Positions 46,403 through 57,235 of a stretch of 64,000 nucleotides of DNA are shown here, one piece after another; the stretch's first letter is position 1; the number at the start of each line of letters is the position of its first letter. Made by a program: the position numbers and the translations under genes. The notes below the pieces were generated by a model. The model was not told where the DNA came from. It was given only the letters and a program-made list of their open reading frames with translations, and ran no database searches. Where the stretch lies: positions 28,352,001 to 28,416,000 of the forward strand of contig OX467086.1 in assembly GCA_950106755.1 (NCBI GenBank), given 5' to 3'. This DNA is from Climacium dendroides (Eukaryota > Streptophyta > Bryopsida > Hypnales > Climaciaceae).

Positions 46403-47298
46403 TAGGGGAACAACTGGTATTCGATTCTACAATTTCCGGGGCTTTGACAATCGTGGACCTCATAGTCATTATGGACAATACGTTGTCGTAGCCCGGATGT
46501 TGTAGAGTTGAATAACAACTGTTGCCTCACCAAATAATCTTTTGCATTGCACTTTCTCCAGTGCAATGTCTGAGAATATTAGGTCTGGTAAGAGTTGGTA
46601 TTCAACTCTTCAATTTTCGGGCTTTGACAATCCCTACGTTTGTCTCTGCTGTTGATAAAGGCTGGTTCATAGCCTTCTGGTCACAAAGCCTTCATTTTGT
46701 GGACGCAATTGTCAATTTTACGAAAGTCCTAGTGTTGAGTCGTAGTGCTTCGTGAACCCTACATTTTACATCATATGTATCTTATACAAGTGTAGTCTAC
46801 AATGGAAGTAGTAGTTTAAACCCTACATGGATTGCTCTATGTTTATAGTGCATACATACAATACATGTATATTTGATGACTTCCTATAAATTATGAAGAA
46901 GTCACAATTTTGACCTTCGATTTTGGAATTTGTACCTTCCGTATTCGCTTTCTGTTTCATTGCAATGCTTTCCTGGTAGTCATTGATCTACAAGTATATT
47001 AAATTCATGGTTAAAAGTCTCTTCCGCAACTCCCATTTCATTGGAAAACTCTCATTTTAATGAATATGATGTTCCTTTGCGCCGATGCACGCCTTTGAGC
47101 TTGGGTGTGGGCAACTACAATCGAGAATTTTTTAATTTGCAAGGACTTCGTGAAGCAGACGAGAGTCAACCCCATCCCAAATCGCACTGCAGCGCGCACA
47201 TGGAGGTCTGCTCTTCGCGGTGAAGTGGTCATTGCGCGTGCACACGACTCCTTGCATTCACGGCGCATGTCTTACGTCCATCACTTTTCCATGTGCAG

Positions 47299-49028
47299 GA
47301 CCAGCCCCAGATGGCTCGGAGCACAAGAAGCCGCGCGAGACTTCCAGTTCCTGGCAGGGAAACACAGGTCAGTTCTTCTTATTTATTTTCATGATTTTCG
47401 AAGTCAGTGGGTCGCGGTGACGGATGCGCGCCAGGAGTGACGCGCGTGATGCGTGACGCCCTTGACGCACGTCACGCGTGGCGCTCATCCGTCACCTCAG
47501 TGTTTCAAATTTTTTTGGCGAATTCGGGATCCTCGCTGCCCGACATGAGAGAAATGAGAGTACCTCGAGGGGTCCACAAGAACACTATCGGATCCGACGG
47601 TGTTCTTGTGGACCCCTCGAGGTACTCTAATTTTCTCTCTTGGCAGGCGAAGACGCTCCCAGAATCGAAAAAAAATTTCAAGAAACGGCAGTGCGTGATG
47701 AGCGCCATGCGTGACACGTGTAATGCGTGACGCCCGCGACGCGCGTCACGCATCACGCGCGTGATGCGTGACGCGCGTGACGCATGCCACGCATCACGTG
47801 CGTGGCACGTGGTGCACATCCCTCACCGTGGTGTCTTGAAATTTTTTTTCGATTTTGGTCTGGAGCACCCGCCAAGAGAAAAATATGAGTACCCCGAGGG
47901 GTCCAGAAGAACACCGTCGGATCCGACGGTGTTCTTCTGGACCCCTCGGGGTACTCATATTTTTCTCTTGGCGGGAGTTTGAAACCAATTTAGTTTAAGG
48001 TTGCATCGCCGAGAATTGTTCATTGAATTATTATATGATCTACATCCTGGGTTTCATGAAGTTAAAGTAGTTTTCATTGCTATATATGATATATTATTGA
48101 TTTCTTTTATCTAGAAAGCAAAGAAGTCTTATAGTTTAGGAACTTCCAGTTTGATGGGTTCTTTCCATTATATTCCATCGTGCTTGAATTTTTTGACATT
48201 ACAACTAATTCCTTTTTCCTTCCTGAATGAAGAAGATCTCTAGAAATACTTTGTCATGTTATGGTTTGGTTGCATGCTTTATGATGTCATACCTCTATTA
48301 TAAATGTTTTCTGTCAGAGATACAATAAAACATGTACCTCATCGCTTTTGGGGTTCAGGCTTACATTCACAAAATTTTGTTCATTTCAATATTGAAGTAT
48401 GACATAAAAGGTCTTCTGCATGTGGCTACTGAATTCATTAGTACTTTATTATAATTACCCCCTTCCCCCTATAGTATCCACTATAAGATATGATCACCCG
48501 CAATTGTATCTTTACATGCTTCTGCTCAAGTACATTTGGTACTATGTACATTTTGAACTCTAAATTTATTGAAATTTTCTATTCTAGGGTGCCCAACAAA
48601 GAAGCAAGCGCCCAAGGGTGACATCCGAAGAAAAGCAGACTCCCATTGACCAGTCCTTTCCAACACTCCAGATTGGTGGGCCATCCCAGACACAGAAGTG
48701 GCTTCAACCTAACCAGGAGCTCTCGAGTGACTCCAGTGACGACGAAGAGAACTTGGTGAGTTTCGCAGACATCATGGATGCTGCAGAGCGTGCAGCAAAT
48801 GACTTTGAGGGACACAGGCTTAGTTGGAACCACAAGCTTGGGCCTTGGTTCTCACCTGAGAGCTCAGACACGGAGTATTCCTCCGCTATTGAGCTCTCAA
48901 ATGCTAGCTCTAGTCCCCCGTTTGAGGAAGTGGGTGAGAGCATCGGGACTGGTAGAGTTTACACACATGAGGTCATCATCTTGAGCTTAGACTCAGATGA
49001 AGATGATGACATGGACATCATCCATTAG
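47299..49028 (+). CDS. C-terminal exons of a nuclear, acidic protein (upstream start unresolved)
   Basis: Exon 47299-47367 (DQPQMARSTRSRARLPV...) joins in phase to 48588-49028, giving GAQQRSKRPRVTSEEKQ and a Ser- and acid-rich tail ending in TAG. Features are two basic patches (STRSRAR, SKRPRV, nuclear-localisation-like) and, near the end, VIILSLDSDEDDDMD. The last is a hydrophobic core followed by acids, as in SUMO-interacting motifs. The 1.2-kb intron between the exons holds the large palindromes at 47.4-48.0 kb. No enzyme domain was seen. It may be the tail of another gene of the ParB/methyltransferase type whose 5' part is lost, but that is a guess from its position. Confidence 0.45.
47417..47990. 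repeat. cluster of large palindromes (type C) in an intron
   Basis: Contents: a hairpin 47417-47495 with arms GTGACGGATGCGCGCCA-like; an imperfect palindrome of about 235 bp (about 47478-47712) centred on CGGATCCG at 47589-47596; a perfect 40-bp palindrome 47739-47778 made of GTGACGC and GTGATGC units; and a perfect 108-bp palindrome 47868-47975 centred on CGTCGGATCCGACG. The second large palindrome is a truncated relative of the first: both share outer TTTCAAGAAA/TTGAAATTTTTTTTCGAT flanks and the core GAACACCGTCGG. Confidence 0.92.
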
Positions 49029-49252
49029 GGTATCAGGACCCCACCCTATATATCTTGTTGCATTGCAAACGTGAAAGCCATTTGCAAGCTGCTTTTACTT
49101 CATATACTCTCCACCCTTCACTTCTATAAGTGTAATTTTCCTTATTGAAGTAAAGCATCTTCAATTGTGCTTCAACATAGATTCTTTGCACACACTTAAC
49201 CTCCTCTACAATGTGCAAGTGAAATCTTCTCTAATTGGATATTTACATGTAG

Positions 49253-52200
49253 ATGGATGTCTCACCCACTGGAGTAACTCAAGAAGAGACCATCTTGGAG
49301 ACTCCGGGAACAGATGAAACAACGCAGCCACATATTGGGGACAATTAAGAAGACGATGAAGATGAAGAAGAAGACGAAGAAGGAGGACAACAAGATCCAA
49401 TGCAAACCGAGGATCTTGAAGACGAAGAGAAAGGACTCATGGAGGATGAACTGCGGCGCATACAAAAAGGGGACTCAGTGGATATCCTCTCCACTTTGTG
49501 CATGAAGCCCGAAGAACTCTTTCGGCTATACATCCCCCTCTACAGACTAGTTGTTATGCCCATGATCAGGCCCACACTCGCTTTTGACATTACAAAGTTG
49601 GAGCAAGAATTCGCAGGAGGGTACCGTGATGGTGCGGCAGTGTTCTATGTCTCCACCACAAATGAAGAAGGAGAAAGCCAGGAGTTCACAGACGACGAGA
49701 TGAACAAACGGGATCCAATCTGGAGAGAGAAAAATGAAGTGTTCACACGCTACCTCGACTCCAGACCTGAACTGAAGTTCCTCAAAAACTTGAAGTTCTT
49801 CATCTGCGATGGCAACCATCGCCACATTGCATGGATGAATCTCATTGACAGGTGCTACACATTGCTCCCCAAATGGCATTGTGTCGTTGATTGCATTCTA
49901 CTGGAAACCAAAGGGAAGACCGAGCTTGTCATGCAAGTGATGCATGACATCAATAAGTGAGTTCTTCCTTTTTGAGCTGCTTTTCCTTTCTTTGGTTTTC
50001 ATATGCCCTACACATAAACTCATGTAGGATTCCAGATTTCCTAAAGCAGTGGTCTACTTCCAGGTCAGTGGAGGACTCACACGTGAAGACAAACTTAGTG
50101 CACACTTTGTACCAGGTGCAGAAATATGGTCTTCTCCCAATCAACCGATTTGCTGATCTCCTCAAGCTAGGGGAGAAGAAAAGGTGTTTGCAATTCAAGG
50201 TTTCAAGGAAATGGTATAGCATACCCGTGGAGGTCTTCACATTGTTCATTTTCAGGATAAGACACTATGTATTATACAAAATTGGAATCCTTCAGTTTGT
50301 TGCAACTTGCTCTCAAAACTCTTCACATGCCTAACTTCTAATTCAATGTTATCGTCTGACTAGGCAACAAGAGATTTCTCAAGCTGCGGATGCTGCATTG
50401 AGAAAGTACATTGACACTACACCAGAAGAGGAGAGGACCCCAGAAGAAGTCGCGCATGCCATGAGGTCCGGAGCAAAGGAGAGAACCAAAACTTTGATGG
50501 TCAAAATGGGGAAGTTGCTGGTAGTGGCTCAACCATCTCATGGGCTAGGCTTCTTACAGGAGGTCAATCAATTTCCTAAATCTTGCACGACTATAGTTTC
50601 CTTTACTTTGTTTTCAAACACCAAGAGTTTTTGAATGTGTTGCTGTCATAGGTGGAGAGGCATTGGAGCACCAATGAAGTGCCGGAGATGACATTGGAAA
50701 AGTTGCAAATGGTGGCCACGTGCAACATGGCGCCCGCACACAAGATCAAAATCTTGAAGTGGTGGAACTCCTTTGCTCCATCTCGCGAAGCAAGGAAGTT
50801 CCCACCAAAACCCGTCTTCGAAAATTTCTTGCCCCATTTTCTTGCCAAATGCGTCTGGTATGCGGGGGTAAGGAAACTGTTTCCTGTAGGCAAGTAACTT
50901 TAGCTGGCGGTGGTTTGTATTGAAATTGTAATTCACAAGTTCAGAATCGCACCACGAACGTCTTCAATTGTACATTTTTAACGTGCATTGTACTCTACAG
51001 ATCGAAGATGCAGCAGTCGAGTATTTTGACTCAGTGGTGAAGCAAGACAACATCAGTATCAACTACAGCATCCCAACGCAACCACAGTACTTGGTAGAGT
51101 ACATTGAAGGGTGGAGGCGCACAATTTGGGAGCATGGGTTTCTCAATTATTTCAAAGGGCACAGTTACTTCAAAAAAGGGGACTCATTCATGGCTCACGA
51201 AGCGTCAGCGGCTGCTGTGCGTAGAGTTCTGTACCAGTGAGTTCCACTATCTGAATAGTGGGATATGTCTCATAACTTGGAGGACAGTAAGTTATCGTTC
51301 TAATCACTATATTATTTCAAGTCAATTACAATGAGGTTTATAATGTTGACTTCTATTCAAACTCCTTATTTTAAAAGCCTTCGGAATTGAATTGTATATC
51401 CGATCCTCTTCTCTTCTCACCTGTAGGCCCTCATATTGGCAATGCATTTACTTGTCACAAGTTTGTCGGTCTCACCATCCGGGATTGCTCACAGAAATAT
51501 GTTGTACGGCTTCCATGCTCATCATACTCATTCTTCTTAATGAAAAATCATGCTTGTGCTGTAGATATTTCAAATTTGAACTTGAAGGAAAAGGAGCCAT
51601 CGATCGTTCAGACCTTCCTCCCTTCCTATCATCATATTTGGATCGCACGTCTAAAGCTTGTATGTTCACCGCACACCAGCTCCGCACCTACACCACAACT
51701 CATCTCAGTGGTGGAGGATGGTACTTGGATTGTGTCATTGAATTCACTCCTCCTTCCGAGGTTGAATTCAGGAGGTCTTTGGATGGAAAAGGGGTCCTGG
51801 ACTTAGAGATCAATGAATTTGCAGGCCTTGATGACAAAGCGAGGAACAAGGCCATCACTAGGAGGGATTTTCTTGACCGGAAGAAAGAGGCGCGGGTCCA
51901 ACTCCAGCTTGAAACGAAGGAGATGAAGGCGTCCGAGATTGCTGACAAAAAGGTGGCAAAAGAAAAGGAAGACAAGGGTAAAGGCAAGGGCAAGGGAAAG
52001 AAGAAGGAAGATGCGGGAGGCGAAGTGGTACCATCTTCCACCGTAATTGAAGGTGCACAGGTGCAAAGTACAATACAGAAGAAGGCTACTCTATTGCAGC
52101 TCACTGAGGAAGTTATCACTCGCATGACACAAGCCATGGTCATTACAAAAGGTGATGTCACCAAGACGGAGGATTTGATCCTCAACATCTCCATCGAAGT

Positions 52201-53730
52201 CTTGGCAAAGGACATGGTTGAGGATAAGCCCACCTGGTACAACGAGGTCTTGCACTTTTTGAAAAAGGTATCCATTTGCATCTTCGTACTCAAAAGCGCA
52301 ATTTGTGCTTTCATGTTACATGAATGTTGTCTATGCTTATTTTTAACTTCTTCATGTTCTACATGTTTGCAGATGGTGGCCGGAAAGACTCACATGTTTG
52401 AGGGAGTGCCAAATGCTCGACCGGGGGTGGATGTCATATTCATTGATTGTCCGGAGAACTTACCCGTGCCACAGCTCTCTAAACCGGCCCATGAGGTGCC
52501 AATATGGAACGCAGATGTTGATGATGAAGCTTTGCAATTGGCATGTAGCTTCGCCGCAGAGCATCTATAAGGTGATGGGTACATCATTCTATTTCACTCC
52601 TACAGCATCAAGTCCAAGGAGAACATTGCTGGGGTATGTGAGGCATACGATTTGTTGATGAAAAAGGATTGGATGGGGATGAACCGCATGCACATCACCT
52701 CGGCTATAGACAACACCAAGATGGTACTTTTCATAGAATTTTTTTGGCTTTCATGAACAAGCCATAATGCACTACATTCAATGCATTCTTACATACATTT
52801 GCTATGGACGTTGCAGACACAGAAGTTTGGAATCACCCTCCTCGTGAAGGACCTCAGCTCCAAAGGAAAATCCAAATTTTCCTTCAAAAAGACTAACACC
52901 ATAATGAAGGCTGGTGTGGACTTGGCTATCGATGACATGGTGATGAATTACACCCATGCAGATGACGTGGCTATGAATGGAAACAAACCGTGGCGAGGCG
53001 GACACGAAAAAGATCCAAGGCTCTTCACTATCTTCTTAGAAGCGACAAGCGTCCCAGGAGACTTGATTTTGGATTGTACCGCATCTACAGGTAACAACTC
53101 AATTCAAAAATTTACTCCTCCAAATGTGTTCTTCCAATTCTTTCATGGAACTAACTCATTTTGATTTCATTGCCTCTAGGTGCATGCATTATGGCTTGCC
53201 GTGGTATCGGCCGCCACATTGTGGCTTTGGAAGGGAATCAAGACATTTATGATGCCATTCTGGAACCCATGAAGAAGTCACCAACACTCGTAGTGGCAAC
53301 ACCAACTGCAATACCGGTAGTTCACTTTTCACAAGATCCGGAGGATATGCCAGTGGTGCCTCGCAAATTCGTTCACAAGGGCAAATCCAGTAAGTAAGTC
53401 GACATTTTCTTCAATCTTTGCTTGGGTGAGGACTTTCATGTTCTACAATATTGACAATATGTCTTCTTCTGTTGCAGAGATAGGAGATTGATGCCACGGA
53501 ATGCCACCCTACCCCAACAAAGTCTTCTCATCAGTCCGGAGAAGCCTTTTGAGCTTCCAATTTATGCCAAGTAGATGGCGACTGCCTTCGTGGAGTTTGG
53601 TTGCTCCAAACCAAAACACCGTAAAGACACTTATGCTCTAAATGTCTTACAATATTTAGATGTTTCTGCATCCGAAGGTAGAGAGTCCTTTGAGTCATCT
53701 ACGAGTTCTGGTTCTTTAATGGAGTCCTAA
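49253..53730 (+). pseudogene. ParB/sulfiredoxin-like and DNA methyltransferase-like gene (element C)
   Basis: Exons with GT-AG introns: 49253-49956, 50028-50183, 50364-50562, 50652-50867, 51001-51236, 51427 to about 51500, 51565-52267, 52373-52723, 52817-53090, 53180-53396 and about 53479-53730. Exon 1 holds an acidic N-terminus and a ParB/Srx-like motif (KFFICDGNHRHIAWMNL). Later exons encode a Lys- and Gly-rich linker (about 51960-52020) and a beta-class N6-adenine/N4-cytosine methyltransferase-like fold: VDVIFIDCPENLPVP at the motif IV position, YIILFHSYS, then EKDPRLFTIFLEATSVPGDL and ILDCTASTG, continued after an intron by ACIMACRGIGRHIVALEGNQ. Motif IV is DCPE rather than DPPY, so activity is doubtful. 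In-frame stops are TAA 49346-49348, TAA 52568-52570 and TAG 53572-53574. Its introns lack clear 21-bp palindromes. Confidence 0.72.
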
Positions 53731-54073
53731 ACGACTTGCCTTCATGAGATTGATAAATCTCTTTAATGGGTCAAACTATTCTATGTTGATTTTTATTGTG
53801 GTTGGACTTGTGTGTTGCATGGCTAATTTTTCGATGTGTTCAATTTTCTTACATGTCTTGTTCTTGCTTCATTTTCTTTAATTCACAGTATTTTGTCTTT
53901 GCCCAAAAAAAAGACTAAAAAATAAAAGCATCACCCTAAACCGACTCTCAAAAATAGATCTCACATTAACCACTCTATACACGGCACAATATCCACGGTC
54001 ATAGGTCACCTCTACAAGTTTATAAATTTTTTCAATTATTTTTTCCACGCTCACAAGCTCGCCAAATAGCAAC

Positions 54074-54314
54074 CCTGGCTGGCAACCGATATAGTTTGCT
54101 AATCATAGGTTAGGGTTCACTACATTTACCGGTTGGATTAATATACAACTTAAGAGCCACTAGAATAATGACTCAGAGTATATCTGAATAATTGTATCGG
54201 CTGGCAGCCGATACACTAGTTGATCAGATTGGAGCGCCTTCGATATCAACTGCTAACCAATACCCATGTTTCCTCCTCTAAGTTAAAATGTATTGGTGCT
54301 GCAGGAAGCCGATA
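54074..54314. repeat. type A palindromes upstream of the third ParB-like gene
   Basis: A perfect 21-bp copy at 54194-54214 (arm GTATCGGCTG, centre G, complementary arm), a near copy at 54074-54092, and degenerate copies at about 54242-54264 and 54289-54314 (the last with an insertion in the middle). Confidence 0.85.
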
Positions 54315-55204
54315 CTTTTGGCCCGAGTTCTGGGAGAACGGGTCTCGAACTCTGGCATCCTAGGAGACGGGTTTGTACCACGCGCGATCTAGAGAGCAGT
54401 CGATGCCGTCCAGGAGTGGGGCCTTTGCTGGAGGGAGAATCCTAATAAATTAGTGGAGATTACTTGTTCCTTTAAGCTGAAGGGAAATATGACCCCTGGC
54501 AAGGGAAATGTGCTATCAATCATGGCGATTGGGAATGACATGCACGTCATGATCTGCTTGCTTCCAATCGAGGGGGGGGCCTGGCCAGTGCTGCCGATTA
54601 CATTGCGATGGAGTTGCCTGTGGACAAATGCATAGAGGATGTGTGTAGATCCAAATCGATGTCAATGGATATGACCATTGAGGGCAACACACCTTCCAAT
54701 GCAGAAGACCTCGTAGACGGATGGGAATGCTTGAAAGTAGAGCGGGATGCACATAATGCTTTTATCAATTGCGAGATGCAGAAAGGGAAGAAGAAGGTGC
54801 CTATGGGAAGAAGGCAGGAAGCAGCGATAGCGATTGAAGTCACGCCCTCTCCTACTGCAGAGGTGGGGTCGTCGAGCAAACCGAAGAAGAAAGGCAAAGC
54901 GAAGGACAAAGTTGACAAGGTGCTAAAGTTTACACTGGATGAGGCACTTGTGCGTGGAAATCACCTCACCACAAAAACCAAGGAGGCAGAGGTCGACGCG
55001 ATCTATCAAGCGTTGGAAATAGGGTTGCTGCAAGCATTTCCATATAGGAAGCAACGACTTCCGGGTGTCATCCCCTCCGAAAAGCTCCATATTGCACTTG
55101 ACAAGCTGAAGTATAGGAAGATTGCAAAAGACCGCCTAGATCAGGTATTCACGCTATATTTACTTTCATTCTTTCTTTTTCGAATTAGGCTGCATGTCAT
55201 ATTC

Positions 55205-55225
55205 GTATCGGCTGCCAGCCGACAT
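55205..55225. repeat. type A palindrome in intron 1
   Basis: GTATCGGCTG, C, CAGCCGACAT lies in the 123-nt intron 55145-55267. Confidence 0.88.
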
Positions 55226-55808
55226 ATCTATGTTGTGACTTATTTCCTGAAATATTGTTATTTCAGGTCAAGACAATGTACAAGGGGTATGGGTCAATTC
55301 GGAAGAAGCCTGAAATTCACGGAATTCCTCTCAAGCGCGCTCCATTGCCAATGGATAAGGGGCTAGACCCCGTGATGGACAAGATTCCATTGCTGCATGA
55401 GGTGGTCATCATCGACAAGGTTTCTATGCCGTGGTGGAAGGCACCCAATGTGCACTGGTACATCATTGGCGGGCAACATACAATCACAACCTGCTGAGAA
55501 TTGGTCGAGCAGTTGCCGGACGGATCGGAGGCGAAGATTGAACTCCTCGAGTTCGAGGTCATTCATGTCTTCAATAGAGACCCAGATACCCTCGTCCGGG
55601 TCTCGAATGCCTTGAACCTAAACATCACGGAGAAGGTGGCAAAGGAGACCTTCCGATCTTGCGCGGAGATGGGAAGGGCGGCTTGGCTAAAGGCGGGCTC
55701 TCCAGAGCCGCATCGTGGAGGAGGCAAGCCGTCAGCTGCATTTGAGGTATACATCAATCATTTTTCAACTACGCATTAATATTCTAGTTCATTTCAACAC
55801 TTGCAAAT

Positions 55809-55899
55809 GTATCGGCTGGCAATTGATACCGCCTTCATTTGGTCATTACTTGTATTCCAGTTCCTTAGTCTTCTAATTGTCGGCTGCAAGCCGACACCA
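55809..55899. repeat. two type A palindromes in intron 2
   Basis: 55809-55829 (GTATCGGCTG, G, CAATTGATAC) and 55879-55899 (TGTCGGCTGC, then AAGCCGACACC) lie in the 192-nt intron 55747-55938. This intron occupies the same phase-0 place in the protein as the palindrome-bearing intron 1 of the gene at 39320. Confidence 0.88.
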
Positions 55900-57235
55900 T
55901 TTTCACTCGATCTGAATGATGGGTTCGAACTCTTGCAGGCGGCGAAGCTGAAAGTGATGGCGCACTTCGTGGAGGAGAAGGTGTCCTCAAAGCTTCCGCT
56001 CATTTTCATCAAGGAGGACACATGGATGATATGGACGGAGGTGTTCCAAGCATGGGAAAGTGGAGAACTCATTGGCGATGATGGAACGATTCCGAATCGG
56101 CTCGTGCCTCGGATTCCTCTCACGCACATCACAAAAACCAATCTCACGCCAACACTTGGGCTTCGGGATTCGGACCTTTGTGAGCTTGGGCGGGAGATCA
56201 TCGCCAACCGCGTTTGCATAAAGAATACTACAAAGGCCAAGTCGTCAGGGAAGGTGACACTCTACGACTGGTGCAAAGACAAAAAACTCGACAGGATTGT
56301 GATGAACGAAATCATGTGGATCAGGAAGAAGTATCCCCTTCCATGCAAAGATGTGGGGTGGGTCCCATATACAAATGAAGCCTGGGAGGAGCTTGCAAAT
56401 AAAGAAGGATATTCTGCTGCTGCTGTCAGAAACGTGTGGAAGGACGTGATGAAATTCACTAATGGCAGCAACTGGTTGATGGGGCGCGTCAGCCCAATGA
56501 ATCCAACAACGAACAAGTCGACGGATGACAAGGCATCGGGGGTCTTCTACACCACATTGGCGACATATGCCACTATTCCAGTTGCACCGTAGGAAGGGAC
56601 ATCGTCAGACCTCAAATACGAATGTCAACTGGGGCAAAGTATTCCCGACATGGTCACATATCTTCGAACTAATCAGGAGCCCTTCTCGCTGGACGCAAAT
56701 GACAAGAAGTTCATTGTGCTCTTCGGGTATAACGAAAGTGGCGAAGCATTGACGGTCAACAAGAACGACTTTCTCGACATTTCGGTAGTTGCAGAAATTG
56801 TGCTCGACGGGGAGGACGAAAATAGCGAGCCCTTCATCTTCCTTCCAATGCTGTTGATCGGGAACTCACGCTTCCGAGATAGTGTCGCGGCAGCCTCCTC
56901 CTTGTCTCAGTCCTCCTGGTACTACCATTCGGTGTGCTACCAACCATCACCCCGTAGAGGCTTCTTGAAGGCAGAGATTGAGTCGAAGCCAATGGTCACA
57001 TTGTCCCTGACCTTCCCGAAGCTGGATGACAGAGTCGTTATTTTTCCGACCTTCAGGCGGTGGACTGGAATCAACAAGCCACTCGATTGGTACAATACTG
57101 ATGTTGAGGGCAGGGTTGTCCCCATCACGTCGCGTCCGTCAGGATGTCCGGACGTCCGTCAGGATCCATCCCCGGCGTCCGTCAGGATGAAATCCAAATG
57201 ACAACCGGCGACAGAGGATGATTCAGACTACAGAA

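Larger units (their letters stand above)
45893..46665. mobile_element. two copies of a foldback MITE, the first with insertions
   Basis: The left arm at about 45900-45990 (GTTGTAGAGTCGAATATCAA region, then GCAAATAATCGTTTGCATTG) is matched in reverse complement at about 46405-46460 and again at 46575-46665, and in direct orientation at 46490-46550. This fits two head-to-tail copies of a small inverted-repeat element. The first copy has been split by other foldback elements between its arms. Confidence 0.65.
10106..57201. mobile_element. proposed large mobile element A, containing B
   Basis: This is a proposal. The left gene fragment (-) at 10106-10629 resembles the N-terminus of element B's left gene, and type A palindromes follow it. 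At the far right, type A palindromes precede and interrupt a ParB-like gene (+). Nothing of type A is seen between 12.2 and 54.0 kb, consistent with later insertions (SWIM transposon, element B and others) between its halves. Alternatively, two independent elements of one family may flank the region. Confidence 0.3.
54340..57201 (+). pseudogene. ParB/sulfiredoxin-like gene of the same family (element A right gene)
   Basis: Exons about 54340-55144, 55268-55746 and 55939-57201, all phase 0 at their junctions. The first reads AVDAVQEWGLCWRENPNKLV, changes frame once at a run of eight G (54572-54579), then continues LASAADYIAMELPVDKC and a basic linker (KPKKKGKAKDKVDK). Exon 2 has the ParB-like motif VHWYIIGGQHTITT. 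Exon 3 resembles exon 2 of the gene at 39320 (EDTWMIWTEVFQAWESGELI against PEEVYKLWSEVITAAAFGELI). No SAM-binding motif I was found, so the methyltransferase part is absent or beyond recognition. The end is repetitive (three CGTCCGTCAGGAT copies). Stops: TAG 54390-54392, TGA 55495-55497 and TAG 56590-56592. Confidence 0.65.

Noticed and set aside
50868..52372. Short palindromes in introns of the 49-53 kb gene (AGGAAACTGTTTCCT at about 50870 and AAAGCGCAATTTGTGCTTT at about 52291)
   Set aside because: Each occurs once, they are unlike each other, and dyads of this size are expected by chance, so they are not evidence for a type C intron palindrome.
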